Shown piece by piece: positions 16,201 to 27,200 of a DNA stretch of 45,368 nt. Position 1 is the first letter of the stretch. Every line of letters begins with the position of its first letter. The stretch is from a virus. The position numbers were made by a program, and so were the translations under genes. The notes beneath the pieces are model-generated. The model had not been told where the DNA came from. It worked only from the letters and a program-made list of their open reading frames with translations, and ran no database searches. The stretch spans positions 1-45,368 of IMG/VR virus record IMGVR_UViG_3300045738_000494. One strand, written 5' to 3'.

Positions 16201-18197
16201 AAGCACTGAGAGCTGTGGCCGACCTAAAGGCCGATGTTTTAGTGGTGTCTTCTATATTTGGTGCGGCTGGAGTAGCTGTTAGTAATTTCACCAGCAGCCT
16301 AGTAACCGGGGCAAATACTATGACTGCCACGGTTAACACTCTCAAAGAGGCTCAGAAAAACATTGCGATGGGCAGAGGCGGCACAGCGGCCGTAGAAAAA
16401 GCAAGAAAGGAAGTGATGGAGAGAAGCGGAATATCCGCTGACAGCGAGGCGGGCAAGGCAATAAACAGGCAGTTCGATACCCTTGGTCAAGCCGCCGATG
16501 TTACCGCACGTCTTCCGTCATTTCTCAAGGATACTAAGATTTCAAAGGGAGACAACCCAATCCAAGTCAGGGATCAGCTTACAGAGGGTCTGGTAGACGC
16601 AATGGGCATAGACCAAGACAGCCAGATGGGCAAGGTAATCGCTGGCCAGATTGGGAAATTGACAGACGATCAAATACGAGACATACAAGAGGAGAAACTT
16701 GACTTATCAACAGCCCTTGCATCGCTCGGCCCCGAGATTGCAAAGCTTGGTGAGGGAGCACTCAAGGCGGCAGAAGCGCTTCAGAAGCATGAAGCAACCA
16801 TGATCAAGATGACACAGCAGAGAATTAAGATGGAAGGCAACCTTCTTAAGGCGCAGCAAAAAGCCGTTGATTTGCAGATTGAAGCTGCCAAGATAGCCGC
16901 AAAGCATGGTGGCAAACAGGTTACCGCCGCACAGAAGCGGCAAGCCGTTGTTGACAAGGCTAACCTGCAAGCAGGTCAAGCCGGAGTTAGAGGTCTCGCA
17001 GGAACATCCGGCGGAGACATACGGAGTATGTCGGCCCGGATAACACAAGCGTCTGGTATGCAGTCATTTAGGGCGCAGCTTCCCGGAGCATTTGGCGGAA
17101 CTAAAGGTCTTGATGCTGATAAAAGAAAGGACTTAGCGGCAGCCCAGCAAGCACTCATTAAAACCACAAAAGAGTTGATCGCCATTGAAAAAGAAGAGCT
17201 TAAGATAACCAAGGAAAAGAATAGACTAGAAAGACAGTCTCTTGAGTCTTTGCTTGGCGGAGACGTTGAGGGATACTTTAAGCAGCAGGGCGCAATGGGG
17301 GCCACAGCCGCCGTGGCAAGTGGAAGCCAGACGCTAATGTCTATGTTCGGAGCGGATGAAATGGCTGGAGCGTTCAAGAATGTTCAACAAATGGAAAAGG
17401 CTGGAGTTGGGCAAGTTGGAGGAATGGACATAAATACCCTTGTAGGTCGTACTGGTGCAGCGGCCTTGGGGGCGAGGGGTATAGATGATCCTAGGGCTGC
17501 GGCTGTGCTGACTGGTCAAACCGCCGAAGAGCAAGATTCAAACAGAAGGATAAGAGATCTAGCGGGCGGACTTGGGGCTATTGGTGAAGGCGCTGCCCAA
17601 ATGATGGAGATGGAGGTCAATACGGCCAACATTAATATTAGCAACGCCAACGTTAAGTTTAAGACTGAACTTGGTAGAGCCGCAGAACAGTTTGTCAGAG
17701 GTGGGCCAGTCTACGCAAACGCTGGACTGTTTATCCCCAAGGGTACAGACAGAATTCCTGCCATGCTCACTCCGGGTGAGTTTGTGATAAACAGAGCGTC
17801 TGTCAACAGGGGCAACAACCTACAGATACTTAGAGCAATCAACAGTGGAACTTCTGCCGGTGTCGCTCAAGCCATGAGCGGGGGAGGTCAGGCTGGGTAC
17901 TACGCAGGCGGTGGAGCAGTTGGAGGAGCCCTAAGCAGTGACTTAATCAACAAGCTGTCCGATAGTCTCAGGAGCTTTAATGCAAACCTAAAAGAAAACA
18001 TAGATAGATTACAAAAAACCAAGTTCCAAATCAAATTAGATAACACCAATGTCACTGTAAATCTCAAGAGCGGCGGGTTCCTAAGAAAGCTTAAGAAACA
18101 GGTTAAGGATGAGCTTCTTGCTGAGGTTGGAGATCAGATTAAAAACCTTAAATTTAATGATGCTGGAGAAGCCTCTACCGATAATAACGTTTTATAG
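10242..18197 (+). CDS. Tape measure protein with embedded J-domain
   Basis: This 2651-aa protein sets tail length and normally leaves with the DNA during ejection. Residues about 97-300 show the TP901/PhageMin-type core (FERELMKVAQVTGRTLGQL; LGVSSKELLGVTRALSQAGF; RESAESIATGLRTIFTRIQ). GDTVPAMLTPGEFVIRK-type motifs, frequent in tape measure proteins, begin near residues 463, 836 and 2503. Between the first two is a nuclease-like motif set (E730/E735, D754, D784-x-K786). Residues 1111-1159 are LPAPEVLKG repeats; 1507-1567 form a J-domain with HPD at 1534-1536; a Pro-rich linker follows. Residues about 1650-1766 are Lys/Trp/Gly amphipathic helices, and 1813-1843 a glycine-zipper hydrophobic segment. 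The C-terminus is coiled coil. The start has a modest AGGG site. The middle third looks like a mosaic inserted between ordinary tape measure parts. Confidence 0.9.
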   Translation: MSKFVLTAQLQLQAPNNVGAVVKQIQSQLKSVTVSVKAKNAAQATKQVQGLSKALTQADKASYKLGKTFTSSLKRFAAFSVATRAVSLLTQGLGGAIAEAISFERELMKVAQVTGRTLGQLKGLTDEITRLSTTLGVSSKELLGVTRALSQAGFSAFEAKVALDALAKSSLAPTFENMGKTAEGAIAIFNQFGKGAEALEGQLGAINAVAGRFAVEAGDLISAVRRTGGVFKAAGGNLNELIALFTSVRSTTRESAESIATGLRTIFTRIQRPRTIKFLKEMGVNLVDLEGKFVGPYEAIRRLSEAMKNMEAGDLRFVKVAEQLGGFRQIGKVIPLIQQFAVSQEALNVAMGGTSSLADDASKAQGALAVKVQKLKEEWLALIRGFSDSTGFKIMINSALGLATAIVKMLDALKDVLPIMMAIAGVKMFRGMGGFMAGAKSGMVSSVPKMASGGMVPGSGSGDTVPAMLTPGEFVIRKSSVKKMGADNLNSMNTRGYASGGTVKLKENKIGGFFLIPEKGASDKAFKYKPSKLKTVTNPHAVADFTTGAGTGSWAGAGKDGENSDPYSWGGGKSAETFGEAGAAEAFSSLPRKKQDSILERHGITHSQTNTGSKIKLNQLSSSLPSKMVGELATEVKPTSLQVDATAPKMRAFFLGQGNKKTSGKVAEAVTRQTVKGLKSIVNGLMKDEADIKALSKGKGALDVDEKKVKKALNSLYDKDEEGGAVQSIEGFANEGLIGSLTGAIVGGGGTGFDFPNLNTQADAKTRLKALYGEDGVNALLHADAKRSLKGSNEKIFQKAFKSLEKGQNASDYKAMWDFSPNKVRKKASGGPAGTDTVPALLTPGEFVVNAKSARSIGQANLNRMNKRGVAGFAAGGPVQRFAGGGGAQQVGMGGMGILMALPMIQAGFEKIAGESETMSDAFLGITTGVTSFMGVMIPMQMIMSRWGSSAKDAADETDELAAAAAAAADAAEADIQAATINITATSVVISGGGGGGGAEGKDIAAIKILQSAQKDGDKKIVSAIDPIDDEIKNLDLGGGGDSKKGAPVEERGMIVSDTDKVKPSKGGGKAEAAVQTMAVKVDKMAVIANSVQLMVKGAPKEDRAEPPKALPAPEVLKGLPAPEVLKGLPAPEVLKGLPAPEVLKGLPAPEVLKGLPAPDTKKADAEKEEKKLRGIEQARVGSAQNKEFAAMDRGKVAQDALDQADTALATAQTPAQMKAAMPGTKTQDEELMALGKQAGAAAHFGGKVDERMAKKEGKLAEADEAMQKGLNDESKGSRGIKAGKKMQDEGMADLERLQKEEKAIATRPGVKTTGAPGSEEFKKTKAAGEVFEAQRTKELEQNTAATQASEKKVSQGMQQEEAGRTTLHAGQQQKFDALTQQETLTAGVGRDKQKKAQYDQELSTAQEGIEANMGARRAVMQEKVVQESQVEAGHMLAKEGHADAALQRRAAAGDQESQRAIAKKAALKGEEGILPSQKPITAGPGPAAGAEADVAAAVPEKKAVTHYDTLGVDPSASPEEIQKAYRKQARKVHPDVKGGSKEAFQQLGSAKDVLADPARRAKYDKDLAAKADAAVPSKDVPPTGPPTGPPKPPVLGLPAPPAPPEDEPPKRRPPASAQDRQRLDQDTRGAGAKIADAMDKIAVQIDKKVRGKIKKMEETFAQGAKNLKKKWKDAGGAVGVGGRMMKGSWKMTKNVMIKGAQLVKQGWKKAADAVKSGAKMVKKAWSKVKGALAKMGASKAGIAKLGAAGVAAAKGAIDGMKAVMDKTWQKALKAGSLDLADVDAGATGSDVSGTEQMIRSKLQMDMMASKAGGAASGMMAGGMLGPVGAIAGGIIGAFGEEITAGLGSMFSGGSFAEGVADVTVKKRQNLEAEIGQKQLMDFSTDFGDMMKDIKESKGSAESLEAVTKGFKTAATAITAIEKVDPEAAKRATKDLDKRAVSAAEAIGSSVRSQAELDERIQALTSAYGNNIEAVKNAAKSAFIAAEALRAVADLKADVLVVSSIFGAAGVAVSNFTSSLVTGANTMTATVNTLKEAQKNIAMGRGGTAAVEKARKEVMERSGISADSEAGKAINRQFDTLGQAADVTARLPSFLKDTKISKGDNPIQVRDQLTEGLVDAMGIDQDSQMGKVIAGQIGKLTDDQIRDIQEEKLDLSTALASLGPEIAKLGEGALKAAEALQKHEATMIKMTQQRIKMEGNLLKAQQKAVDLQIEAAKIAAKHGGKQVTAAQKRQAVVDKANLQAGQAGVRGLAGTSGGDIRSMSARITQASGMQSFRAQLPGAFGGTKGLDADKRKDLAAAQQALIKTTKELIAIEKEELKITKEKNRLERQSLESLLGGDVEGYFKQQGAMGATAAVASGSQTLMSMFGADEMAGAFKNVQQMEKAGVGQVGGMDINTLVGRTGAAALGARGIDDPRAAAVLTGQTAEEQDSNRRIRDLAGGLGAIGEGAAQMMEMEVNTANINISNANVKFKTELGRAAEQFVRGGPVYANAGLFIPKGTDRIPAMLTPGEFVINRASVNRGNNLQILRAINSGTSAGVAQAMSGGGQAGYYAGGGAVGGALSSDLINKLSDSLRSFNANLKENIDRLQKTKFQIKLDNTNVTVNLKSGGFLRKLKKQVKDELLAEVGDQIKNLKFNDAGEASTDNNVL
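12423..12620 (+). other. PD-(D/E)xK-nuclease-like motif set within the tape measure protein
   Basis: Residues 728-793 read SIEGFANEGLIGSLTGA, GGGGTGFDFPN, then HADAKRS. Conserved-looking acids E730/E735 and D754, and D784-x-K786, have the order and spacing of the PD-(D/E)xK nuclease fold. The segment lies between the first two GEFV motifs. Activity is unproven, and a structural relic is possible. Confidence 0.35.
13572..13721 (+). repeat. 27-bp tandem repeat in the tape measure gene
   Basis: Five 27-bp units beginning TTGCCAGCACCAGAAG start at 13572, 13599, 13626, 13653 and 13680; a sixth partial unit starts at 13707. They encode LPAPEVLKG five times, then LPAPD. Only a single base change (CTA for CTC) is visible among the full units, so the array is young or actively homogenised. 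Confidence 0.95.
14757..14946 (+). other. DnaJ-type J-domain encoded inside the tape measure gene
   Basis: Residues about 1507-1567 read HYDTLGVDPSASPEEIQKAY, RKQARKVHPDV, then FQQLGSAKDVLADPARRAKY and D. All J-domain landmarks are present in order: the Y-x-x-L-G start, helix II with basic residues, HPD at 1534-1536, helix III, and the final RxKYD. No glycine/phenylalanine or zinc-finger DnaJ regions follow; a Pro-rich linker does. Confidence 0.9.
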
Positions 18198-18211
18198 ATT
18201 AAGCGAATACA

Positions 18212-21200
18212 ATGACAGACTGCTTGTGCGTAAAAAGGGCGGATAGCATCTTAGAGGGTGCTGGAGGAATAGCTGTTGCAAAGCTATCAGCAATTGCAGC
18301 TATACGCACTAATATCGTTGGCGTTGGGTCTATCAAGGCAACGATGATTAGGGAGAGAGGGGCTGCCGCGTCCCCCACGGCAGAAGCCAACCTTTATTGG
18401 AAAGGAAAGACCGGCAGAGGTATCATCGGCTCCATTGGGGTAAGGGTGGGCCCCAAGCTGGCAGCAGACATAGTTCTTGGGGGCTTGTGGCACCCGCCGG
18501 ATTTCTTCCTTTCATATGGGCCTTATTCTGAAGTACCTGAAGTAACCCATCTAGGCTCCTTCTTTACGATGACCGCCGAGGGGGATATTAATCACGGCCT
18601 TTCGGTTTCCAACAATTTAGATATTTCTCTAATTGGCAGCGGTAATCTTCTCATACCATTTACAGATAAGTTCGCAGGCCCCTTTGCGGACTTTGGGTGT
18701 GTTCAGAAACAGTATCCCATCAGTGACATAACCAACATCAACTTTGTAACAGAGCAGAATAAGCTAGAAAACTTATACCAAAGCATTGATGAAGGCTTGT
18801 TTACTGGGAACTATCACACTCACGGTCTTGTTAGTGATAGAATCTCTGACGATAAAACTACATATATACAGCCTTCCTCCGTGCAGACGGAAGGAACTTT
18901 TCTCTATAAATGCCAAATAACCAAACCCACTATTACTGGCAAGCATAGTAGAGTGTTCTTTAGGGCTGCTGCGCCGCTCAAGAATTATGACGCAGACATT
19001 CCAGCAGAATACACAATAACCAATATCAAGATAGAAGATCCGGGCGGCGGACTGATAGCCTACTACAAAGATATTAAACTAAAAGGTGACGCCAATTTTG
19101 ACGACCCAGATGGCTATGTGAACTTTGCCACCTATGCCACTGAGCCAGAAGTCAACAAGCTAGAACTCTACCAGTGGCAGTCTGGCTATCCAGATATGGA
19201 GCAATCCACTGGCTATAGCCTCACGTTCCAAGTTTTGGCGCAGTCTTTTGATGATCCTTTCGATGATGGCTTTGACATTGGCTTTGAAGAAAATTCTGAT
19301 GTCTATGAGTCATTTTCCGACGACGGTGATTATCTAGCACTTGAAGGGGCACCTCTTTCTACGCAGGGGCAAAGATACTTAAATCCCTCTAATTCTATTA
19401 GGATATCAGCCGTAGAGATATGCAACAGTGGTTCTACGGCGGGCCTCCTGAAAGAACAGTATGTTCCTATATTCCTAGAGGTACGCCCAAGTGGCGACAG
19501 CCTTGAAAGAAGGCTCAGGCCCACGCAGTTCCTTCTTAATAGCTTTGACTCTGGGATATTCCCCTTAGCCAGTAGCATTTGGGAACTACCTTCAACCAGC
19601 AAGAATAACACTACGCTTGCCGGAGCAGACAGCCTTCTAAACGCGTTGGCCTATCTGGACGACGATTACTACGTCAGGCTTGACTCCGTTGATTCAGAAC
19701 ACCTTGCTGATTCTGGAAAGCTGATGCTTAAGTTCGGATTGTCAAACCCAGAGGAAGTCCTCTTTACCCGAAGAGGAGAATTTGGATTTGGTCACACTAA
19801 GAAAGAATTTAATGTAGGAGACAAGAAAGAAGTTGATACATTCTTTACAGTTAACAGGGCTACGTTAAGGGTGAGGGCTAAGAAAGAGGCGGGAACTAGG
19901 GATTACGCGCTGGATGTTGTTGGCTGGAGCGACGACAAGCTTCTCCATGTAACCCCTGCGGTTGGAGGGTTTTTACAGAACGAAGAGGGCGTTGGTGATT
20001 ACCCTGTCAGTTCAGGCTTCAATACCACAGACTATCTCGCCTTTGATGGCGAGCCCATGTCTGATCAAGACCAGTTCTATAGTGGCATACTCCCAAATAA
20101 CGCCGGTGGAGACCACTACGTGTTGTCAACAGTGCCGGTGGTCACAGGCACAACGTTTGAATGGTATGAGATACCTCTTAGGATTTACGAGGACAACGTG
20201 GATCTTGGTAAGTCAATAGACTATTCCATGAGTTCATATTTTGAACACCTATATCTAGACATCCACCCTCTGCCGTCTGGGGCACAAGTCTCCTATATAG
20301 AACTGTGCTTGAAATATAGTCCGTCTACCGCAGTTAAGTTGCACACTATTGGCTCAGAAACTATAGGTCATATAACAAGCGAGAGGTCTGAGGGTAGAAT
20401 ATATCCAACAAGCAGGCAGTCGGGCGACAGCGTGATCAATGCTGGCTCTGGTTTTGCCCCGCTCTCCACTATAGAAAGCATACCACACGCATTTACAACT
20501 CCAGATAGTATTAAAACAAATTACTCCAGACGGTGGAGAGGAATAAACGGATTAGTAAACGGCCCATTTGACCCCAACATGTTTGGATTCGGTTATGAAA
20601 ACCCTCAACTGGATTATCCCTTCACTTCCGGCTTCTTTGACTTTGCTGATGCTACAAATGGGGTAGCCACTATATCCTCCAAGACATTAGGGGACGGCCT
20701 AGTTCCCTTAACTGGAACTATATCCACTACATACACGGACTACCTATTTAAGAATGTTGGGTGGAGATTCAAAGATCAAGACATATTCACAAACGAAAAG
20801 CCCGGCTGGACTAGCAACTATAAGACGACCGACTGGACATCCTTAACCAATGGCGCAGAAAACTTTACGGATCACGAGCTTTATGGTCAGATAGCAGATG
20901 CGTTTGATACAGTTATTAGAATATCGGGCCACAATTCAAGCGTAAACTTTGGGGCCGCATCTCTCAACGACGCTTTTGCTGTTTATACTAGATTTGCTCC
21001 AGACATCTCTGTTAGTGGGGCCTCCCCATCCTTCAATGGCTTTTCCTCTGGCGTACTTGTTTCCAAGTGGGACGCTGGCGAAGACCTCGAATTTGCTTTG
21101 GGCTATGAGGGCGGCTATCTTTGTGGTTTTGCGAATACAAACGCAGGAGACTTGGTTAAAGTCAAGGATACAGTCCCTTATAGTGGCTATCAATTCCCTC

Positions 21201-24200
21201 TATCTGTAATGCTGACCTATAACGACAATGATTCACAAAAACTCAGGCTATATGCTGACAACGAGATTAGTGGCTACTGGAACCCCGGAAGCTGGGACAC
21301 CCTAAGAGCAACTTCTGCCACGTTTACCAGAAATACTGGTACAAGCAATCTCGTGTTGGGATACTCTAGCGGATCTGGCGTTGGAATGAATATGTTTGTT
21401 AGTGAGTTTGGTGTTTCAAACAGTGGCAATGTTGTATACTCAGACGCAGATTTATTGTACAAAGAAGTTGTAGCGGACAAGTTCTTAGAAAACACTAGAG
21501 TTAAATTCTGGGAACCCGACGAAAGCTACACCAATGACTCCTATAAACTGTGGGATAGAATAGACGAAACCACTCTAGATTGGGATTTGGGTGCCTTTAA
21601 GCATTGTCAGTTTGGGGTTGGCTATGACGGCTGGACAAAACGATCAGGAAGAGATTCCATATCATTTAACCTGAACCATGCCGGAAGCGGATATTCTCAA
21701 TACGCAACAAAAACTATGCCCGCTACAGTCGATAGCGACCTTGCTTATCATACACAGATAGAAAACGACTTCCTTAGGTTCAACCTTAGCGATGCGTCTG
21801 ATAACTTCTACGCCGTTGCTCCCCGTATATCAAAATCGCTACCTCGCGGCTATGATTTCTCAGAAAGAGCAATGGTTGTTGAGACTGTCTTAAGCCACAC
21901 TTCCGATACAGACATTTCTTGGTCTGGCGGTAAAGTTGGGCCTAAGCTAATTGTTAGCCTCTATACTAAAAATCAAGAGCCAGCAAGTTACGCTACAACC
22001 AATTACGGGCTTATTAATAGGTCAATCCACTATCTTGAATCGGGGTGCATTTATAGGCTAGACAGCACCTTTGACTTTAATAATTTTGTTGATGAATCGG
22101 AGCAGTGGGCACTATTCCCGTACACAAGAAGGTTAACGGAATTCAACCATAAGTATTACTCCAAAGACATTGACGATATGTTCTTGCAGTACGACTTGGT
22201 TTATCCGTCTGGCGGAGCCTTCAAATCTAGGATAGATATACACACAGCACATGTCAGGCTAGACAACGCCTTTGTTAGCGCCTCACCACACAGCGGAACG
22301 CTTCCGGTGTATATGAGTGGAGAACTGCGAGCTAGGGACTCTGTGAGCCTGCATATGGTTAGCATAGACTCGGTAACCAATCTGTCTGGAATAAATCACC
22401 TTGGTCAGTGGGAGGCTATACCAAACGGATTAAGTTTGCATACAAAGTATGATCCGACTCAGACAACTGCTAACGTAAGCTTACATACGGAAGGTTTGAA
22501 GTATACAACTGCAAGTATGCCACTGTCTCTTAGGAACCTCGGAATTATAGACAGCACGATTGGGTCTTATAGCGGGGTTTCAATATCTACTAGTGGCGGC
22601 CTCCCCGTTGGCACCGGCAATATGCCTCTTGTGACCTACCAAGTAGACTCCATGACACCATCAAGTGGTAGCTTGCCGCTGTTTAGCTTTGCCTCAACAG
22701 TTGGCTCGCTGGGATCTTTTGCAGTCTCCCCGCTGTACTTATACAGTACTCCCACTGGCAGAACGGTTGGATACTCAAGCGGTTCCATGCCCCTGAATAC
22801 CATTGGCTTAGGAGCCCCATTTGACTCCCTCCCTGAAGCCAGCATGAGCCTGTTTGTCAGGGCTCCCCACACGCCAAGCTCCATATTAAACCTGTACACA
22901 TTCAGCCAGAATGTTCCCGTGGTAATGTCGGGAACTTTGGGGCTTCACACCGTTAGCACCAGACTAACAAGCGGGCTGGCGTCCTTCTATTGGACTAACA
23001 AAAACGCAGGCTCTCCGATAGATGTAGACGATAACCTAGGTGATGTTTTGTTTGCTAAAGCAGACAATGATGAGATTAGAGGTGTAGATTTAATTTGCTT
23101 TGCTGATTGTTCTATCGGTGGATGTACAGAAAAAGCCCTAGTTACACACGACACAACTTGGAGAGAGCCCGAATGTGTTGACGGCGGAATCTTTAGAGCC
23201 AAGGCAACTTACACAAATCTCGACTATAGTTATAGCGGCGACTTCTATGGCATAAGAAAGTTTACTGGCCTTGAACCCGGCACGCGGTATGACATAACAA
23301 TTAAGGGCAAGACCGGAAACGACAAAGGCTTAGTGCCCCCAAGGGAGTGGGAAGAGTGGGAATATGGATCAACTGATACTATTAACTTCTCTGGGTTCAA
23401 GCTAATAGGTGATCATCCTTACGCTACTTCTGGTAGAAACGACAGCGTAAATGATAGCTATGGACGGGCGGTTTCCATTAAGGGCGACCTTATGTTAGTT
23501 GGAGCCCCCAACCACCACTGGAACGCCGAGGGAAGCGGTTGGTTGCCAAACGCCGGTGCTGCGTTTGCCTATAGAAGGATAACCCCCACAAACAGTGGAG
23601 GAAAATACTTCTGGGACTTTGAGCAAAAAATAGTACTGCCTTCGGGATTCAGGTCTGATAGCTATGCACACAAGGGCGACGTAAGCTTCTTTGACGGTCT
23701 TCCCGCTATTCCAAAGAGGAAGTGGAACGTTGGCCAAGAAGGCAGGCAGTTTGGATCTTCGCTGGCAGTCTGCTCCAGTGGAGCTAGAGAAATCGCCGTA
23801 GTTGGCGCGCCCAACGCGGAGTTTAGCAGAGACTTTGATTCAGACGTTGTCACTAGAGACGTGCCCATACTTGCAATAGTTGTCACCGATGAATTTAAAA
23901 CCGATGACACGCTAACTAGCCTTGCGGCGAACATATATAATATCATACATACGAATAATAATTTATATAAATACTATGCAGAAACACCAGCCAAACTTTC
24001 CATGAAGCTGCTCATATGTGACGCTCCCCCGCACACAGACGGGGATAAAGGTCACGACTTTCTCACACACGCAAAAATAGACAGAAATAACGTTGGGGGA
24101 GCGACCACGCTTGAAATATTTAGTGGAATACAAGATGGGTTCTTAAAGGCTTATCCATATGACACCAGCAAGCCATTTAACAACATACCCGTCTTAATGG

Positions 24201-27200
24201 GAGTCTTCATTGACCCAACTCCTTCGTTTGGCAGGAAGAGCGTTGAGCCAGCGATAGACCACTTCATTCAGTACTATAAAGATTATGGTGCGGTCAGCGG
24301 CGTTACGGATGTAAATGGGGTTGCGGATTCTGGGGGCGTTTATGAATACAGACTAACCGGAGAGGAGGAAGATCCAGAAGATTGGATCGAGATTAGCAAC
24401 AGGCTTCTTGGAGGACTGCTGGACACCGGAAGGCTTATAGATGAAAATGAAATGCGGTTTATAACTACAGAGATAGGCTCTGAGCATGTCAATACCGACC
24501 TAGAAGCGTTCAACACAGTTCCAGATAGTGGCGGCAGGGTATATGTCTTTGAAAGAGAGAGTGGCATATGGAATTTAATCCAAGAGATCAAGTCTCCCTC
24601 AGAGTCAACGCTGCACCCTCCAGATAGATTTGGTCACGCTGTAGATATTAGTTACAACTCAGATGTCATAACTATAGGTTCGCCATATATAGAAGAAGCC
24701 TGTTCTGTTTATGAGCATAAGCCGGACGAGCGTAAGAAGATGTATGAGACTATCTATGCATGGGTGGTGGAAAACAGTGAAAGGCTCGATTCTGACTATG
24801 GGGCATACTATAGCAGTGGAGTGCTTGAAAACTTCAACGACTATGAAAGAGCATATGGGGCAGCCGTAGCCAGAGAAAGAACTTATCATGAGCTTAACCC
24901 CACAGAGAAATTTAATCTCAGGATTGACAAAGACATTAATGAATACAAGAAGATATATAGATATAATTACTCGGACATAAATTACACTGGAAGTTGGGGG
25001 TTTATTCCGGCGATGGAGGCAGGAACTTCTAGGTTAGGCTGGAGCACTTCTACCAATGAAGATGGAAGCATCGTGGCGTTTGGAGCGCCAACGGACAGCC
25101 TCAATGAATTTGACGATAGCAATGTCTTCTATAGAAAAGGTGGATTTTACGGCTTTGGGGACGAGCCCCCTGCCGCCCATGTGGCTTCTGACGGGTGGGC
25201 CTCTACCTGTAACGCCGGAGCCGTAAGGTTATTCCAGTCTAGAAAATACTTCCCACACAGTGGCGTTGTCGAATACTTTAAGTTTGGAAACTTGGACAGG
25301 AATAGCCATCCGTCAGAAAGAGACGATGGAAAATACGAGACAATAAAAGACGCGTTTACTGATAGGCCGTTCACAAGGACTCAATTTGTTGACGTTGATA
25401 TACCAAAAGATGCTGGTTTAGCATTTATCATTACTCCAGAAGTTGACGCCGCCAGCGATGAGATATTACAAAATATAAAAGATTGGTTATCCCTTGGGGA
25501 TAGAACCTTGGTGTTGGTTGGAAACGATCCAGTTTGGGAGCAAGATGGTATATATGAAAAGTCTAATGTCGTAATAAATAAAATACTGTCTAGCCTCGGC
25601 TCTCGCATGAGGCTGCGACCGGCGAGGAATAAATATGAATCTCTTCCAAGCTGCTCTGCTTCTGGAGTTCCCAACGCAATCTCTTCCAGAAACCCGCGCT
25701 ACACAAGGCAAACCGCCATTACTAGGGCTGATATGTACGCCAAGGGTGTAGCAGATATACGCATGGAGTTCCCAGAGTGGAACGACCTTTTGTCTGCCGC
25801 CAAGATGTCAGAGTATTACAACACAAACTGCGACGACGAAAACCCAACGTGTGTTTTACCACTTAGCTCTACCGGAGACCTGAGAGCCCAAAAGCAAGCT
25901 AAACTAGCGAAAGAGGTAAACCTAGGGCTTGTTGAGGTTATAGAGAATTTCACTTGGGGATTCCAGTTTGGCAACGGAAACGCAGGTGCGGACTTCCCGG
26001 TTCCACCGCCTCAATTAGTAAATAAGCCTAACAAAGAGCCTAAGCCAGTAATAGCAGCGGCAGAATATTCCCCTGAGATAATTAATATTTTACCAGCTTG
26101 GGAAGAGAAAAAGCTTGTTCCAATATATAACACGCGCATAATCAAGAAGAACGTAGAGAAAACCACATACACCTTTGATGATAATCATTTCAGCAATAGT
26201 TCGTTTATTTTGAGCGACCCAACAGTAGCAGGGTTTACTCATGTTGGTATAGCTAAATACATCAACCCAGACCCTTATCTAGATAGAGACGCCGTAAGGC
26301 AGGCTTTAGGCACAACGAAAACAAAGGTTAAAACTGAAGAAAAGAAAGTTAGCAATACGAGCGTATATGTGGCCGAGCAAGAGATTTCCACAGAGACAGA
26401 AGGCTTGAATTCTAGGGTTGTTATGATAGCTGGTCTAACCCCAGAGAGGAAGGAAAACATCTTGGCTGGCGCAGATGATAATGTCCTGTTCTATCTGAAT
26501 CTTGTTAGACAAGCGTGCCCTCTTGATGATGCCTATATTTTGCAGCTTGGTGGGTGGACGGGCAGAAATAGCTTTAAGGCCGCATACGACAAGTCGCATC
26601 TTAAAGAGTTCTTTGCCTCGAAGGGTGTGGAAGTTTCAGAGAATCACACTGGTCACCTTTATAGCAGAAACAACATCTGCTGGATAGCGAACCCGAACGG
26701 TCAGCCCAGCGATTCGGAGATCCAAGCCATTTTGGGGTGGCTGGGAACTGGCAATAAGACATTGGTGATGACCTATGATGAAACCCAAGATTCAGCTAGG
26801 AATATGTTCAAGCTTTGTTCAAGCTTAAACATTGCAATTAAACCCCTCTATCTGAATGGTAGATCTAAGTTTGCAAGCAATGTTGATGATTTATTCCCAT
26901 CGGTAACCAATGGCAATCAGACTCTGAGCTATAACAACCCAATAATTAAAGGATGCTCAGAAAGAGGCCGAGTGGGCAAGCTCTACTTGAGATACGACGA
27001 ATACATGCGAAACAGCGACGAATTTAATACATTTACGCCCATTGAGTTTGATAAGGATGACACATCCACTAGTAAAGTTGTTGACTACGCACTCCCCATC
27101 GGAGATGATATAGTAGTGTCTGACACATTCTGGCAAATAAAAAGCGGTGTTGCTAAAATGTCCATACCAACAGTCGCCGGGTCTGGATATAGATTGTTCT

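Noticed and set aside
23862-24540. Functional vWA metal site (MIDAS) in the insertion between propeller motifs 2 and 3
   Set aside because: No DxSxS motif is present near the first strand, so only general alpha/beta architecture is claimed.
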